Part shown: piece after piece, positions 22,401 through 30,650 of the stretch
How positions within the stretch are numbered: position 1 is the first letter of the stretch
Layout of the letters: each line of letters opens with the position of its first letter
Assembly: GCA_029964075.1 (NCBI GenBank)
Contig: CM057134.1
Location: 20,004,905 to 20,068,904 of the forward strand
Direction of reading: 5' to 3'
Source of the DNA: Patiria pectinifera
Taxonomy: Eukaryota; Echinodermata; Asteroidea; Valvatida; Asterinidae
DNA: 64,000 nt
Translations under genes and position numbers: made by a program
The notes under the pieces: model-generated
The model's database searches: none
Seen by the model: only the letters and a program-made list of their open reading frames with translations
What the model was told of the DNA's origin: nothing

Positions 22401-25400
22401 ACTCCGAATCAATTGAATAAAAACTTCTGCACTCTGGGACCAGCTTCAGTAGGCTTGCCTATCCTTGAATTTATGATTTGTTGGGGGGTGAGTTCAGTTT
22501 GTAATTTGTTTTAATTAATTTTTGTTTTTGCTCACTGCTTTCCCCAGCTAACCCGATAAACATCAACGTCAAAGGTGATGGAAATGTTGTATCAGTAGCT
22601 CAAAGGGGCGGTGTAATCCACATGGGCAAGCCTGGTAAGAAAAATAAAAAGAAGTCCAAGAGAAAGAAACCCACTCCCCCACCATCTTCCTCTTCTTCCT
22701 CTGCGTCTGATTCGGACGAAACAGATTCCGTAGCTGGTAGAGCACAGGCAACTCCTCTAACCAGTAAGTGTGCTTTAATAGAAGGGGTGTCGGACGCTTC
22801 GCCCCATTTCCACGTCGCCCCATGTCACTTCGCCCCTAACCACTTCGCCCCATCCCCACCTCGCCCCATCCCCACTTCGCCCCATCCCCACTTCGCCCCA
22901 TCCCCACTTCGCCCCATGAAGATTGGTTCCTCCAAGAGTGAAATTAGGATGTCAAAGGTATTGTCGTTCTCAGGTAAGTTGGAGACGGGTTGGTATAGCC
23001 GGGTTGGGAACAAAGTTGGATCTTTTACTTCAAGCTTTTTTTCTCGGTTGGAGAGTGATAGCTTGAGAGGTTGGTTATGAATTGTTTATTTGGTCAATGT
23101 TGGTGGGCTAATTCTTTCCGTTGGTTAGCAATTAGTGAATCTGTTGGAATTGTTTTTAAACCAATAAAATAGATGAGGATTTTTTTTACATGTAACACTA
23201 ACAGCTGGGGCGAAGTGGGGATTGGGCGAAGTGGGGATGGGGCGAAGTGGTTAGGGGCGAAGTGACATGGGGCGATGTGGAAATGGGGCGAAGTGTCCGA
23301 CATTCAATAGAAGATAGAGCATTGCAAAACAACAAAAGGATTTTTAGGGGTTTTTTTTTGGGGGGGGGACCAGTAAGCAGAAGATGAGTGCAAAAATTTT
23401 CAGTAACTTGACCTTCAAGAATTGAATATTGGGTTTGTAGTAAGAGTAGTTGTTTTTAAATCTTTGGAAGCAAGGTAGTGTAATGTACCAGAGGGTGCAC
23501 TACTTGACAAAAACCCAGTCAAAGTCTCATGAGTCTTATTACGTAATGAACACTCAACTAAACCATAACTTTTGTGTTTCTCTGAAGTACTGATTCACTG
23601 TCTCAACTAATTAACTCCGGTTGATTTTGTTTATTTTACTCCATTTTGAATGCTTGTCATGGTGCTGTTTTGTTTTGCGCTAAGTCCTGATTTGAAGCAC
23701 CCTTGTACTTGTTGGAGTTTTCCTATCAGAGTTTTTGGCATACATAAACATAAAGGACCCATGTAGTGGATGTTTTGAATCTCAAATTCTCTCCCTTTTA
23801 AAAAAAAAATGCCATTCCATTATTAGCTTCTTGGGCCTTTTGTTGTTTTTGTTCATTTTCCCCCAGATTTTAACCTCTGATTAAAAACGTTTCTCTTGTT
23901 CATTTACACATGTATCTTGCTTTACATGGACAGCAAATCATTAGGCGCATTTGATGTCATAAGCAATCTGTTGCTTGTCGATTGGGGCGGGGGTTTCAGG
24001 ACACAATCAGAATAACACACTCAGGCCCTGATATTTGCTGAAACATTTCTGTTATTGCTCAACTTATTAGCACAGAAACACACTTACTACTTCAAAACAT
24101 ATGACTACAAAAACTACAGAAACTTCTAGAGGACAAGCTGGCTTCCGAGAACAGGCTTTCCAGTCCTTTTGGCAGGGGCGTCTGCCCAGATGCAAACGTG
24201 TGATTGTGCCCTATCAGCCGACCGGCTCACACGTTACACTGGCCCCTTTGAGGGCTCTTATTTGCCCCCAAATTAATGGTACAGGGCTCGCCCGAGGGTG
24301 AGGTTGGAGAGGGGGCGGGGGTTTCAAGCAAGAGAATGAGCTCTCGTGACCTAAATAGATGGTGGCATTCTTTGCACCTCTGTTTGCATAAAGAATTCAT
24401 CCTAGAACTCTGGGGGACGTTCTCTGGATATTTAATGGGTGGGGGAGCTCCCAGCACAGCAGGCCTCCAAGGAACGGTTGGCCTGCCACGGAGGGGGTGA
24501 CAAAATACTGGTCGTCCTGGATAGGTTGCTAGTAGTCTCCCTGGTACCTCATATGTTTGCCTGACCACTCGTCTGGCAAGTGTTCACAGAGAGGCTCAAC
24601 CATTTCTGTGGCACAATCCCTGGCAAAAAATTTGGCTTGGATGGCACACGGGATGTCTATGGCCAAAAAAGACCCATCTGGTAACAGCAACCATGTAGAT
24701 GCTGTGGCGGTAAGACCAGTGTAAGCCATGGTCTGTAATTGGTCGAACTGCAGTTCATGAGGCCTGCCCTGGCTGTCGCCCTCGTTGGTCTGAGGATTTG
24801 GGCCATCCGAAAGGGTAGCAGGTGCCGTCACTTCATGGGATCTCTCGGGTGGATCTCGTTGGGAAGATGGTTGTGGCCGCTCCAAAGGGATTATAGTATT
24901 GTTGCCTTGTTGTGGCCATAGCGGGGGCCGCGCTGACTGGTGATGGCCCCTCTCGGTGGGTGGCTGTTTTTCTGGTCTTTCTCGTTGGTCTGAGGATTTG
25001 GGCCGCTCCGAAGGGTAGCGGGCGACGTCATTTGGTGGGTATCTCTCTGGTTAATCTCATTGGGAAGTTGGTTGGGGCCGCTCTGAAGGGTAGCTGGCCC
25101 TGTCACGTGGTGGGTGTTTCTCGGATGGATGTATTTGCTTCTGAAGGTGGGGACCACTCAAATGGGGAGCGGGCCCTGTCGCTTGAGGGTGTCTCTTGGG
25201 TGGATCTCGTTGGGCTGATGGTTTGGGCCTCTCCGAAGGGTAGTGCTGTAGGGCTGCCCCCTTCTACAAACTTTTTTGTGTCGACCTCGGATATCAAGTT
25301 GTGGAATGAATGGCCCTTCCCACACTCATATGGCTAGTTGTACTCACAGGATGTTTGTAGGTGTCACCAGAGGTATGTTTTCTTGAAGAAGGCCCTGCCT

Positions 25401-26585
25401 CAAAGTGTGCACCTTATGGCATTCATTCTGTCGGGGGAAGAAGAAAGGTTAGTAAGTAGGTGGCAATTTTTTTTAGGTTAATGGGTCAGCCACACCGTGT
25501 TTGTTGTTGGGCCCCTCCGCAACCTGCATTGGCTCAGGTTCTGCCCCCCTGATATGTTGTTGTTTTGGCTCCCCCACCTGTCGTGGTTCAGGGGATGTCG
25601 TGTCCCCCTCTGGCTTTGGCTCTCCCTCTTCTTCCACTGACTTAAGTTCCATGGTTACACTCACGGGTACAATTCGGGCCCACTAGACTGCTTGCACTTC
25701 GCCAAGGTAGGGTTTAAGACGATTATAGTGCACATCCTTGGGTTTGGAAAGAGGCGACCTCTGAATCCTATAAGTCACTTCTTCGATCTGTGACAAAACG
25801 ATGAGCGGCCTGTCGCACCAGCACTGTAGTTTGGGAGCTCGTCCCACTTTCCTTCGGGGGATGAAGAGCCAGACGGGGTTTCCAGGTTCGTAGCAAGTTC
25901 CTTGCATCCTACGGTCGTAACACTTCATCTGGTGCAGTTGGCTCGCTCTCAGGTGACTTCTGGCAAATTTGTAGCTGCTGAACATACTCATGTAGGTCAA
26001 AGGGGGCATCCATTCCCTCCCCTGAAGCCTTGAATACCAGGTCCAAGGGTAGACTAACTTCTCTGCCGAGCATGAGCAAATTTGGTGTCATCATCTTAAT
26101 GCTGTCGTATTGGGTAGAAGAAAAGAACAAAACAAGGCCATGGTATACGCCAGTAGTCCGACCGGCCCAAACACTTCCCATCTTTTGTTTTTTTTAGCCA
26201 AGCAAAAGTTGATTTAAACAATGTGTACATTGAGTGTTTAATTTTTCAAAAGCCAAAACAGAATTCACTTTGAATTCCCCGTTGAATTTTTTTCTTTTTT
26301 CAACTTTGCTGTACTCCAGCTTCCAATGAGCCCGTCACAGAGACCGATATCCGTGATATCTCCGAGCACATCGGTAAACAGAGCAGAGCTCTTGGAGGGC
26401 AACTTGGATTGAAACAAGCTCACATTGAAAACATCTGCCTTGATCATGAAAAATATGGCCAGCAAGAAATCACCTTCCAGATCTTGCTGAAGTGGATTAG
26501 AAGTAAAAGTAAAGCTGCCACTAAAGCGGTGCTGGCTAAGGCGCTGGACAAAGTTGGTCTGCGGGACGTCGCTGATACGTTGTAA
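10269..26585 (+). CDS. RIPK1-like: RIPK1-like receptor-interacting Ser/Thr kinase with death domain (12 exons)
   Basis: The coding exons are 10269-10453, 10859-11180, 12045-12178, 13048-13097, 14297-14449, 14722-14828, 16823-17090, 19191-~19343, 20252-20379, 20955-21003, 22548-22763 and 26320-26585. All are joined in phase, giving about 676 residues. The start ATG sits in CCACCATGG. Kinase motifs are the Gly loop LGEGGFGEVF (~34-43), AVKV Lys57, a likely helix-C Glu74, HRDLKLEN (152-159) and DFG (172-174), then HIPPEHL and SFGITLW. A Gln/Pro/Ser linker (~318-516) is followed by INVKGDGNVV (~522-531), a Lys-rich run, Ser/acidic sequence and a death domain (~590-676). Kinase, linker, RHIM position and death domain follow RIPK1, a cytosolic adaptor kinase of death-receptor signalling; function here is inferred by family. 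The exon-8 donor is uncertain. An upstream non-coding exon is likely because an acceptor precedes the ATG at 10224. Confidence 0.88.
10859..11180 (+). CDS. RIPK1-like exon 2
   Basis: The acceptor is TTCCGTAG and the donor AAG|GTACAT. It covers helix C (ALREIQRM), the hinge (VMDFMEHGS) and the catalytic loop HRDLKLEN. It completes the codon split at exon 1. Confidence 0.9.
12045..12178 (+). CDS. RIPK1-like exon 3
   Basis: It opens with ISDFGLA (the metal-binding DFG) and contains the activation segment GGTITHIPPEHL, then FDVY. The acceptor is TTTTGACAG and the donor CAG|GTAAGT. A pogo-like MITE sits 50 bp downstream. Confidence 0.9.
12229..12653. mobile_element. pogo/Tigger-like MITE (TA target site)
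   Basis: The left end is CAGTGGAACACCGCTATAAC and the right end, reversed, CAGTGGAACGCCGCTATACC. Both are flanked by TA. CAGTGGAAC-CGCTATA termini are typical of pogo-class Tc1/mariner elements. It lies in kinase intron 3 and has no transposase. Confidence 0.82.
13048..13097 (+). CDS. RIPK1-like exon 4, 50-nt microexon
   Basis: The acceptor is CTTTACAG and the donor GAAA|GTGAGT. It encodes FGITLWHLASRRQPYE, kinase subdomain IX, and restores the reading frame between exons 3 and 5. It is too short to stand out as an open frame. Confidence 0.85.
14297..14449 (+). CDS. RIPK1-like exon 5
   Basis: It encodes the C-lobe segment with IKQLIEESWHQDPDKRPDFQ (subdomain XI Arg). The acceptor is GTGCTCAG and the donor CAAG|GTGGGT. 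Confidence 0.9.
14722..14828 (+). CDS. RIPK1-like exon 6
   Basis: It encodes the end of the kinase domain and a charged helix (EITRKVHDEFLKNYKRDV, then ILEQLENM). The acceptor is TCTGTCACAG and the donor CAG|GTAACT; the phase fits both neighbours. Confidence 0.85.
15230..15636. mobile_element. MITE with TATGTGAC inverted termini
   Basis: Inverted ends of about 38 bp share CTCCACAAAAAAGGGTATTA; TA flanks both sides. It lies in kinase intron 6. The superfamily is not certain; Tc1/mariner is possible from the TA. Confidence 0.72.
15835..16018. mobile_element. Foldback hairpin element
   Basis: Two arms of about 85 bp are reverse complements, sharing GGCATGCA, CCTCGATCTGGCAACTTTAC and ATAGCCGGTTCAGTGAT, around a loop of about 10-15 nt. 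It lies in kinase intron 6. Transcribed, it would form a long hairpin. Confidence 0.8.
16823..17090 (+). CDS. RIPK1-like exon 7, linker
   Basis: It is 89 codons of low-complexity, Ser/Pro/Asp-rich linker with no catalytic motif. The acceptor is TTTCTTCCAG and the donor AACA|GTAAGT. Confidence 0.82.
17282..17690. mobile_element. Diverged TIR element
   Basis: ATGGTACAATC near 17290 and its complement near 17670, and TTTGCTTTTGTCAATCCAGA near 17357 with its partner near 17540, mark inverted halves. The boundaries are approximate. It lies in kinase intron 7. Confidence 0.55.
18301..18437. repeat. Inverted repeat, ~60-bp arms
   Basis: The left arm starts ACAAATATTGAGTGGCT and the right arm ends AGCCACTCAATATTTGT, with GGTAAAATCTGGA near the turn. 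It directly abuts the next TIR element. Confidence 0.72.
18438..18783. mobile_element. MITE with TTTATATAAC inverted termini
   Basis: The left terminus is TTTATATAACTGACATATAG. The right, reversed, is TTTATATAACCGACATACAG. Both continue into ATCCTTGTCATTTGAT. The target duplication is not resolved. It lies in kinase intron 7. Confidence 0.7.
19191..19343 (+). CDS. RIPK1-like exon 8, donor uncertain
   Basis: The acceptor is TTTGAACAAG, in phase with exon 7 and opening SDKYGVPDTTPHEQ. The frame stays open to 19588. Phase demands a donor splitting after one base: CTG|GTAGTT (end 19343) or AACA|GTGGAT (end 19379) both fit. Neither is a strong site. Confidence 0.6.
19620..20230 (-). mobile_element. 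Diverged minus-strand copy of the TTAA MITE
   Basis: Reversed, it matches 6519-7007 in blocks: GATGCTGGAAATACCAAGAA, GTCTGGTTCCAAGACCCCA, and AGCACACCAGGTGCCATGAT with TTTAAAGGATGCTTTAGACT. The ends are decayed and the boundaries approximate. It lies between kinase exons 8 and 9. Confidence 0.6.
20252..20379 (+). CDS. RIPK1-like exon 9, Gln-rich
   Basis: It encodes 42 codons dominated by Gln, Pro and Ser (GLSQQGQQQHPEQPLQQPST). The donor is CACAG|GTATAC. Gln-rich linkers are prone to length variation. Confidence 0.78.
20555..20715. repeat. Degenerate GAGTCC/GAGTCT repeat
   Basis: Phrases of GAGTCC, GAGTCT and GTCCGAGTC recur through this part of kinase intron 9. It is a low-complexity tandem repeat with no coding evidence. 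Confidence 0.55.
20955..21003 (+). CDS. RIPK1-like exon 10, 49 nt
   Basis: It is a small exon encoding NVPSPHAAKPERTYSN. The acceptor is TGTGTGCAG and the donor AATG|GTATGT. The following intron carries the 39-bp minisatellite. Confidence 0.75.
21125..22225. repeat. 39-bp minisatellite array in kinase intron 10
   Basis: The unit contains TGTCACTTGTGAATTAGACT, then GGTTACCTATCTCACTGAC (39 bp). A 43-bp variant adds another TGAC, and a few units read GAATGAATGTCATTTG. There are about 27 units with small substitutions. It occupies most of the intron between the 49-nt exon and the RHIM-position exon. Confidence 0.92.
22548..22763 (+). CDS. RIPK1-like exon 11: RHIM-position motif and basic stretch
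   Basis: It encodes NPININVKGDGNVVSV, then GKKNKKKSKRKKP and a Ser/acidic tail. The acceptor is CTTTCCCCAG and the donor ACCA|GTAAGT. The beta-prone, Asn/Gly-containing motif sits where RIPK1 has its RHIM, but the canonical Ile-Gln-X-Gly core is absent. Confidence 0.82.
22785..23305. mobile_element. TIR element with CACTTCGCCCC repeats, 8-bp target duplication
   Basis: The target duplication AATAGAAG lies at 22777-22784 and 23306-23313. The termini are inverted: TGTCGGACGCTTCGCCCCAT left, TGTCGGACACTTCGCCCCAT right when reversed. Both run into tandem CACTTCGCCCCATCCC units. An 8-bp duplication fits hAT or P-like elements; the family is uncertain. It inserted just 21 nt after the exon 11 splice donor. 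Confidence 0.82.
24780..25262 (-). repeat. ~75-bp tandem repeats within decayed retroelement region
   Basis: About five degenerate units share CTCGTTGGTCTGAGGATTTG, GGGCCGCTCCGAAGGGTAG and GTGGGT. On the minus strand they read as a repeated peptide resembling THQMTSPATLRSGPNPQTNE. It lies downstream, on the minus strand, of the Gypsy pol fragment. Confidence 0.7.
25472..26181 (-). pseudogene. Gypsy/Ty3 retrotransposon pol fragment (integrase C-terminal end), frameshifted
   Basis: Minus-strand peptides are characteristic of Gypsy integrase ends: TPNLLMLGREVSLPLDLVF (about 26050-26110) and, in another frame, PGNPVWLFIPRRKVGRAPKL and YRIQRSPLSKPKDVHYNRLK (about 25700-25900). The frame changes near 25.9-26.0 kb, and no reverse transcriptase or RNase H part remains upstream. 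Paired LTRs were not found. It lies antisense within the last kinase intron, just before death-domain copy A. Confidence 0.8.
26320..26585 (+). CDS. RIPK1-like exon 12A: death domain, terminal exon copy A
   Basis: It encodes an 87-residue death domain with GGQLGLKQAHIENI, LLKWIRSKSKAATK and LAKALDKVGLRDVAD, then TAA. The acceptor is GTACTCCAG. It resembles the RIPK1 death-domain pattern of helix 2-3 (LG, Q, I) followed by a KW motif. Confidence 0.88.
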
Positions 26586-26819
26586 GACAGACTTCCTATT
26601 TGGATTGTTATTCTCTTCTTGTTTTAATATTGTCAACGTTATACCACTTTGTACATAATGGCAGCTGTAATGCAACTTTCAACCGCTCTCATTAACTCAT
26701 TATGGCATTGCAAAATAATTCATTGCCAATCTCTGTCACATTTATATTGCCCTTCCATGTATTGCATGGCAGGAAATCATTAGGCACACCTGATGCCATA
26801 ACCGTTCGTCTGGTTCTTG

Positions 26820-27085
26820 GTTCTTGGTTGGTTCTTCTCCTAAATAATCCACGTGGGAGTTTATACAGGAGGCCAGAAACACCGGGGCAAACCCCTTCTC
26901 TTAGCGATAAGTGTTTACTGGGTTCTTTTACGTGCATTTATACAACACACGGGACCTACGGCTTAACGTCCCATCCGAAGGACGAAGCAATAATGGTTAA
27001 GTGCCTTGCTTAAGAGCACAAGTGTCCGCCGGCGGGCTCGAAAAAGTGAGTCCGGTGTTCTTAACCGCTAGGCCATCACACTCCA
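26820..27085 (-). repeat. tRNA-derived SINE between the two death-domain exons
   Basis: Read on the minus strand, the A box is TGGCCTAGCGG and a B-box-like TTCGAGCCC follows. The body then has CTTAAGCAAGGCACTTAACC and TCCTTCGGATGGGACGTTAA. This type of SINE body is common in marine deuterostomes. It separates the duplicated exons. Confidence 0.75.
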
Positions 27086-27271
27086 TGGGTTTGTCTTTAG
27101 AACAGCAAAAGTTGATTTGCACAGTGTGTGTATTGATTGTTTCATTTTTCAAAAGCCAAACAGAAATTATGGCAATAACAATCCCCTCAAGGAACCACAA
27201 CATACAATAAGTGCGGAATTCATTACGATGCCCCGCTGAATTATTTGTTTTTACAACTTTGCTATTTCCAG

Positions 27272-27537
27272 CTTGCAATGAGCCCGTCACAGAGAAAGAC
27301 ATTCGTGGCATCGCCAAGTACATTGGGAAAAACTACGAAGATCTTGGAGGGCAGCTTGGGTTGAAACAAGCTCAGATTGACAACATCGTCCTGGATAATG
27401 AAAAATATGGCCACAAAAGTATTGCCTTCAAAATCATGCTGAAGTGGAAGCAACGTGAAAGTAAAGCTGCCACTAAAGCGGCGCTGGCTAAGGCACTGGT
27501 TGAAGTTGGTCTGCGGAGCATTGCTGATATGTTGTAA
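27272..27537 (+). CDS. RIPK1-like exon 12B: duplicated death-domain terminal exon
   Basis: It has the same length (266 nt), acceptor phase and stop position as copy A. By my count about 57 of 87 residues match. Its motifs are GGQLGLKQAQIDNIVLD, IMLKWKQRESKAATK and LVEVGLRSIADML, then TAA. Flanking intron sequence is also duplicated (CAAAAGTTGATTT and TTTTTCAAAAGCCAAA precede both). It can splice in frame from exon 11 and so would give an isoform with a different death domain. A fused downstream gene or an unused exon cannot be excluded. Confidence 0.8.
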
Positions 27538-27908
27538 GACAGATTTGCTATGTGGGTTGTTGCTCTCTTTTATAATCACAGTTTACAATAAGCCAATTTG
27601 GTACTCCAGCTGTGCATGGATGTGCTTATGTGTCGCAGCTAGGTCATTCTGGATAGTCTAACGCTCAGCGAAGGTGCCTGAACCCGCAAGGAGGTGGTCG
27701 CTCAATGATCGTGCATTATGTGAGAGCAGCGTAACATCGCGGTTACAAGACATATGATGCCAGCCATTTTATCCTGAATGACCTGGACTGAATCATCGAG
27801 ATACCAAACTGGTTTATTGTCGACTGTCGAGTTGTGAGGAAAACCAATGGTGCTGTACATTCTTGAGGCTGTAAAAAGTACATGTACCACATCTCAGCAA
27901 TTCTACAA

Positions 27909-28057
27909 TGGGAGACTTTTGAGACGTTGGTGGCAGCAGACATACTGGTCCTTTTTCCATTGTTTGCTTCAAATTGAGCATGCGCCCCTTAGCTTAAACA
28001 TGACGTTAACAATTGAAAAGGACCGACATGTTTGCTGCCACCAACGTCTCCAAAGTC
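27909..28057. repeat. Inverted repeat, ~60-bp arms
   Basis: The arms share GAGACGTTGGTGGCAGCA and GGTCCTTTT, reversed on the right side as TGCTGCCACCAACGTCTC. The spacer is short. It is probably a foldback element in the 3' flank of the kinase gene. Confidence 0.7.
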
Positions 28058-28097
28058 TCCAGTTGTTTTGTTACAACAGGTTTGTAACTCGCCATGC

Positions 28098-28103
28098 AAT
28101 AAA
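28098..28103 (+). promoter_or_regulatory. Candidate poly(A) signal for the kinase gene
   Basis: AATAAA lies 561 bp after the stop of death-domain copy B. A hAT-like element begins 20 bp downstream, where cleavage would be expected. The assignment is by position only. Confidence 0.35.
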
Positions 28104-28122
28104 TATATGAAATCACTGCAGC

Positions 28123-28619
28123 CAGGGTGACCGTCAGGTCAGAGCCAAATTCTGCTAAATGCACATCAAAAATCTGTCAGATTTATCAAAAATCTGCCAA
28201 ATTCTCCAGAAGTACACTATAAACACGTACAATCACATGCAGATTGGTAGTATTGCCAATAGTAAGTAAGATTCAAATTACATAATAAACAATCTAGTCA
28301 CATAAAGGTGTGAAATTATTGGTAAATTTCGGGCAAAGCGCGGATCAGGCCACGACGAAGTCCGTTTCCCAGTGAACCTCAGCACCTAGACCAGCCAACC
28401 TGTCCCATTATGGAAGGATTTGTTTGAAAGGATTGAAGCTTTTTCGAACAAATGTACACTTTTTGGATCAAATTTGCTGTTTTTCTGTCAAATAACCATT
28501 TTTGCAGAATTCCGCCAGAAATCTGCCAAAAAAATCCATTCCATCAAATTTTCTGTCAAACACGTTTTAAAAAAAAAATCGGTCAAAGTTAGCCAAATTC
28601 GGCCAAAACGGTCACCCTG
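28123..28619. mobile_element. hAT-like non-autonomous element
   Basis: It starts CAGGGTGACCGT and ends ACGGTCACCCTG, flanked by the 8-bp duplication ACTGCAGC (28115-28122 and 28620-28627). The interior repeats AAATCTGCCAAATTC-like phrases. CAGGG-type ends with an 8-bp duplication fit hAT. Confidence 0.85.
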
Positions 28620-29485
28620 ACTGCAGCGTAACATTTCGATCACCGTGAGCTGTCCCGCATGCCATTGAGATGTTGCAGGCCAACACATGCGCAAGGCAGT
28701 GAATAATGAGGCAATAACAAATAAGAAAATAAATCAAGCAAAAAAGAATGCAATTTTCTGCAAGGCTCCTTTTATTAAAGTAAAATATTTCACCAATAAC
28801 TGGTCCAGAATTGTATTTTATGCGTAACTTAACAAATATTATGAGCTTGATAGAAATTTTTGAAGCTTTTGTAAATATTTTGTAATCTCCTGGATAGTGT
28901 ACGCACAAATAAAGCCTCTGGCTTCATATATCCAAGTCGGGAGGTTTTCTGCAATGTTAAGTTTGGGTTTATTTCATTTTTGAGCATGCTTATACAATGA
29001 TTGAGGTACATGTATATGTAGTTATAATAAAGTGGAATTCACTCGCACAAAAGTCTGGTTTGACCCACCCATTGTGTGGAATTTCTTAATATCATGAGGA
29101 ATGATGACATTATGTGATGGAACTTGCAGACATGAATGCTGTCTAGTTAGAAAACTGTATTTGTACAGTTTGGACGCAGACAGGCATTCAGTGAATTCAA
29201 GTTTTGAATTATGTCCAGCTTTAACCTGGTTCCAATAGAGGGAAGAATTTGTGAGAATATTTTTTATTGTGAATAGAATATTTTTAATCGCTGCATTTTG
29301 AGTGTGCGAGCTTTCTTCCGTTTGGATTTTGACATTGTTCATTAGTGGGCGAACATAAATACTTATCGATTGTACTTGCAGCATATTTTGACACATATAT
29401 TACTTACTAAGTGTATCGTGTGGGGGGAAACAGTACATTCATCATAAGAGGTATCAGCAATTTGTCCAAGTCATATGTGTGTGTG

Positions 29486-29633
29486 CAGTGGCGTAGCCAC
29501 AGGGGGCGTAGGGGTGACAGCCCCCCTGAGATTTTGAGTTTCTAAAAAAATTATCATTGATCTACATGACGCCCCCCCATGAAATGTTCCAGGGCCCCCC
29601 CCCCCCCCTGAAAAATTCCTGGCTACGCCACTG
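29486..29633. mobile_element. Short hAT-like MITE
   Basis: It starts CAGTGGCGTAGCCA and ends TGGCTACGCCACTG. The 8-bp TGTGTGTG lies on both sides, though within a GT-rich tract. Inner runs of G and C pair across the centre. It is 148 bp in all. Confidence 0.8.
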
Positions 29634-29641
29634 TGTGTGTG

Positions 29642-30650
29642 ATTCCAAAAGTGCTACCCTAGATACCCGGGTATAATACGAAACAAAAGGCTGTTTCCAA
29701 AGGTCTCCACAAGGATATTTTTTAAGGTGTAAAGGTCTCCACAAAGGTTTCACGTAATGGATTATACATGTACTAAAAAATAAAGTAGTAATTTCCAAGG
29801 TGTACAGTGTACTTATCCATCTTAATTTAAAGTAGTTTGTGTAAGGGGCATTTGGTAATAACTTCGACCAAGGAATGTAATTCTGGTTCAAATATTCGTT
29901 TTGAAAATAGCTTTCGATCCTCTAATCCGTTTGTACACAAGAACGTACAAAGCGATGTCTCCACCAGGATACACATTTTAGAATTGGTGTACAATGTGTG
30001 TGTGAACTAATTAACTGTATTGACGATTTGTACTTTTGCAACTAGCATTTGTATATCAAACGGCTTCCGACGATTTCTTTTAACTATTTTACAGTGTTAA
30101 TCTGAGAAATGTGCCCATCTGCGCCTTTGAAATAAAATATATATATACAAAATTAAATATACATATACAATTGGAAAATTATTTTGAAACTCCCCCCAGT
30201 TACCAATATAATTGTATCACTGTAATACATGTATTTGTAAATGGGTCGCTTATTCATGTTTATTTTTTTCGAGAACAACTTGCAACGAACGAACGAACAG
30301 CCAAAAACGACAGTGAAATATTGATGTCGAAATGAAACAATTAATCCCGTATTATTTTGAGATAAAGTCAACGCTTATGCAAATAATCTCGCGGCGCTGA
30401 AGTAAATGTACAACTAGTGTGGCAAATAGGGACATGTAATCATTAAACGAAAACCGATAACTATGCAGAGAAATTGTCCATCTGTCTTTTTCCGTTGTGA
30501 GGCAGTCAGCTAACGCAGAGCTCGCGCTGCCACCGTCCACTCGTTTTGATTTACCCACTCGCCTGCTGCTGAATCGCGGTGCTGCATGCAATTACGCATC
30601 AAAAAGGTGACTTTCAAGGGTTGTTGGTCGTCGTCGTCGTCATTGTCGTG
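29642..30650. other. Upstream flank of the first transporter gene
   Basis: It is AT-rich intergenic sequence. It must hold the promoter and any 5' UTR of the transporter starting at 30651, but I see no convincing TATA box or transcription start. The open frame continues upstream of the ATG to 30579 without another ATG. Confidence 0.35.
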
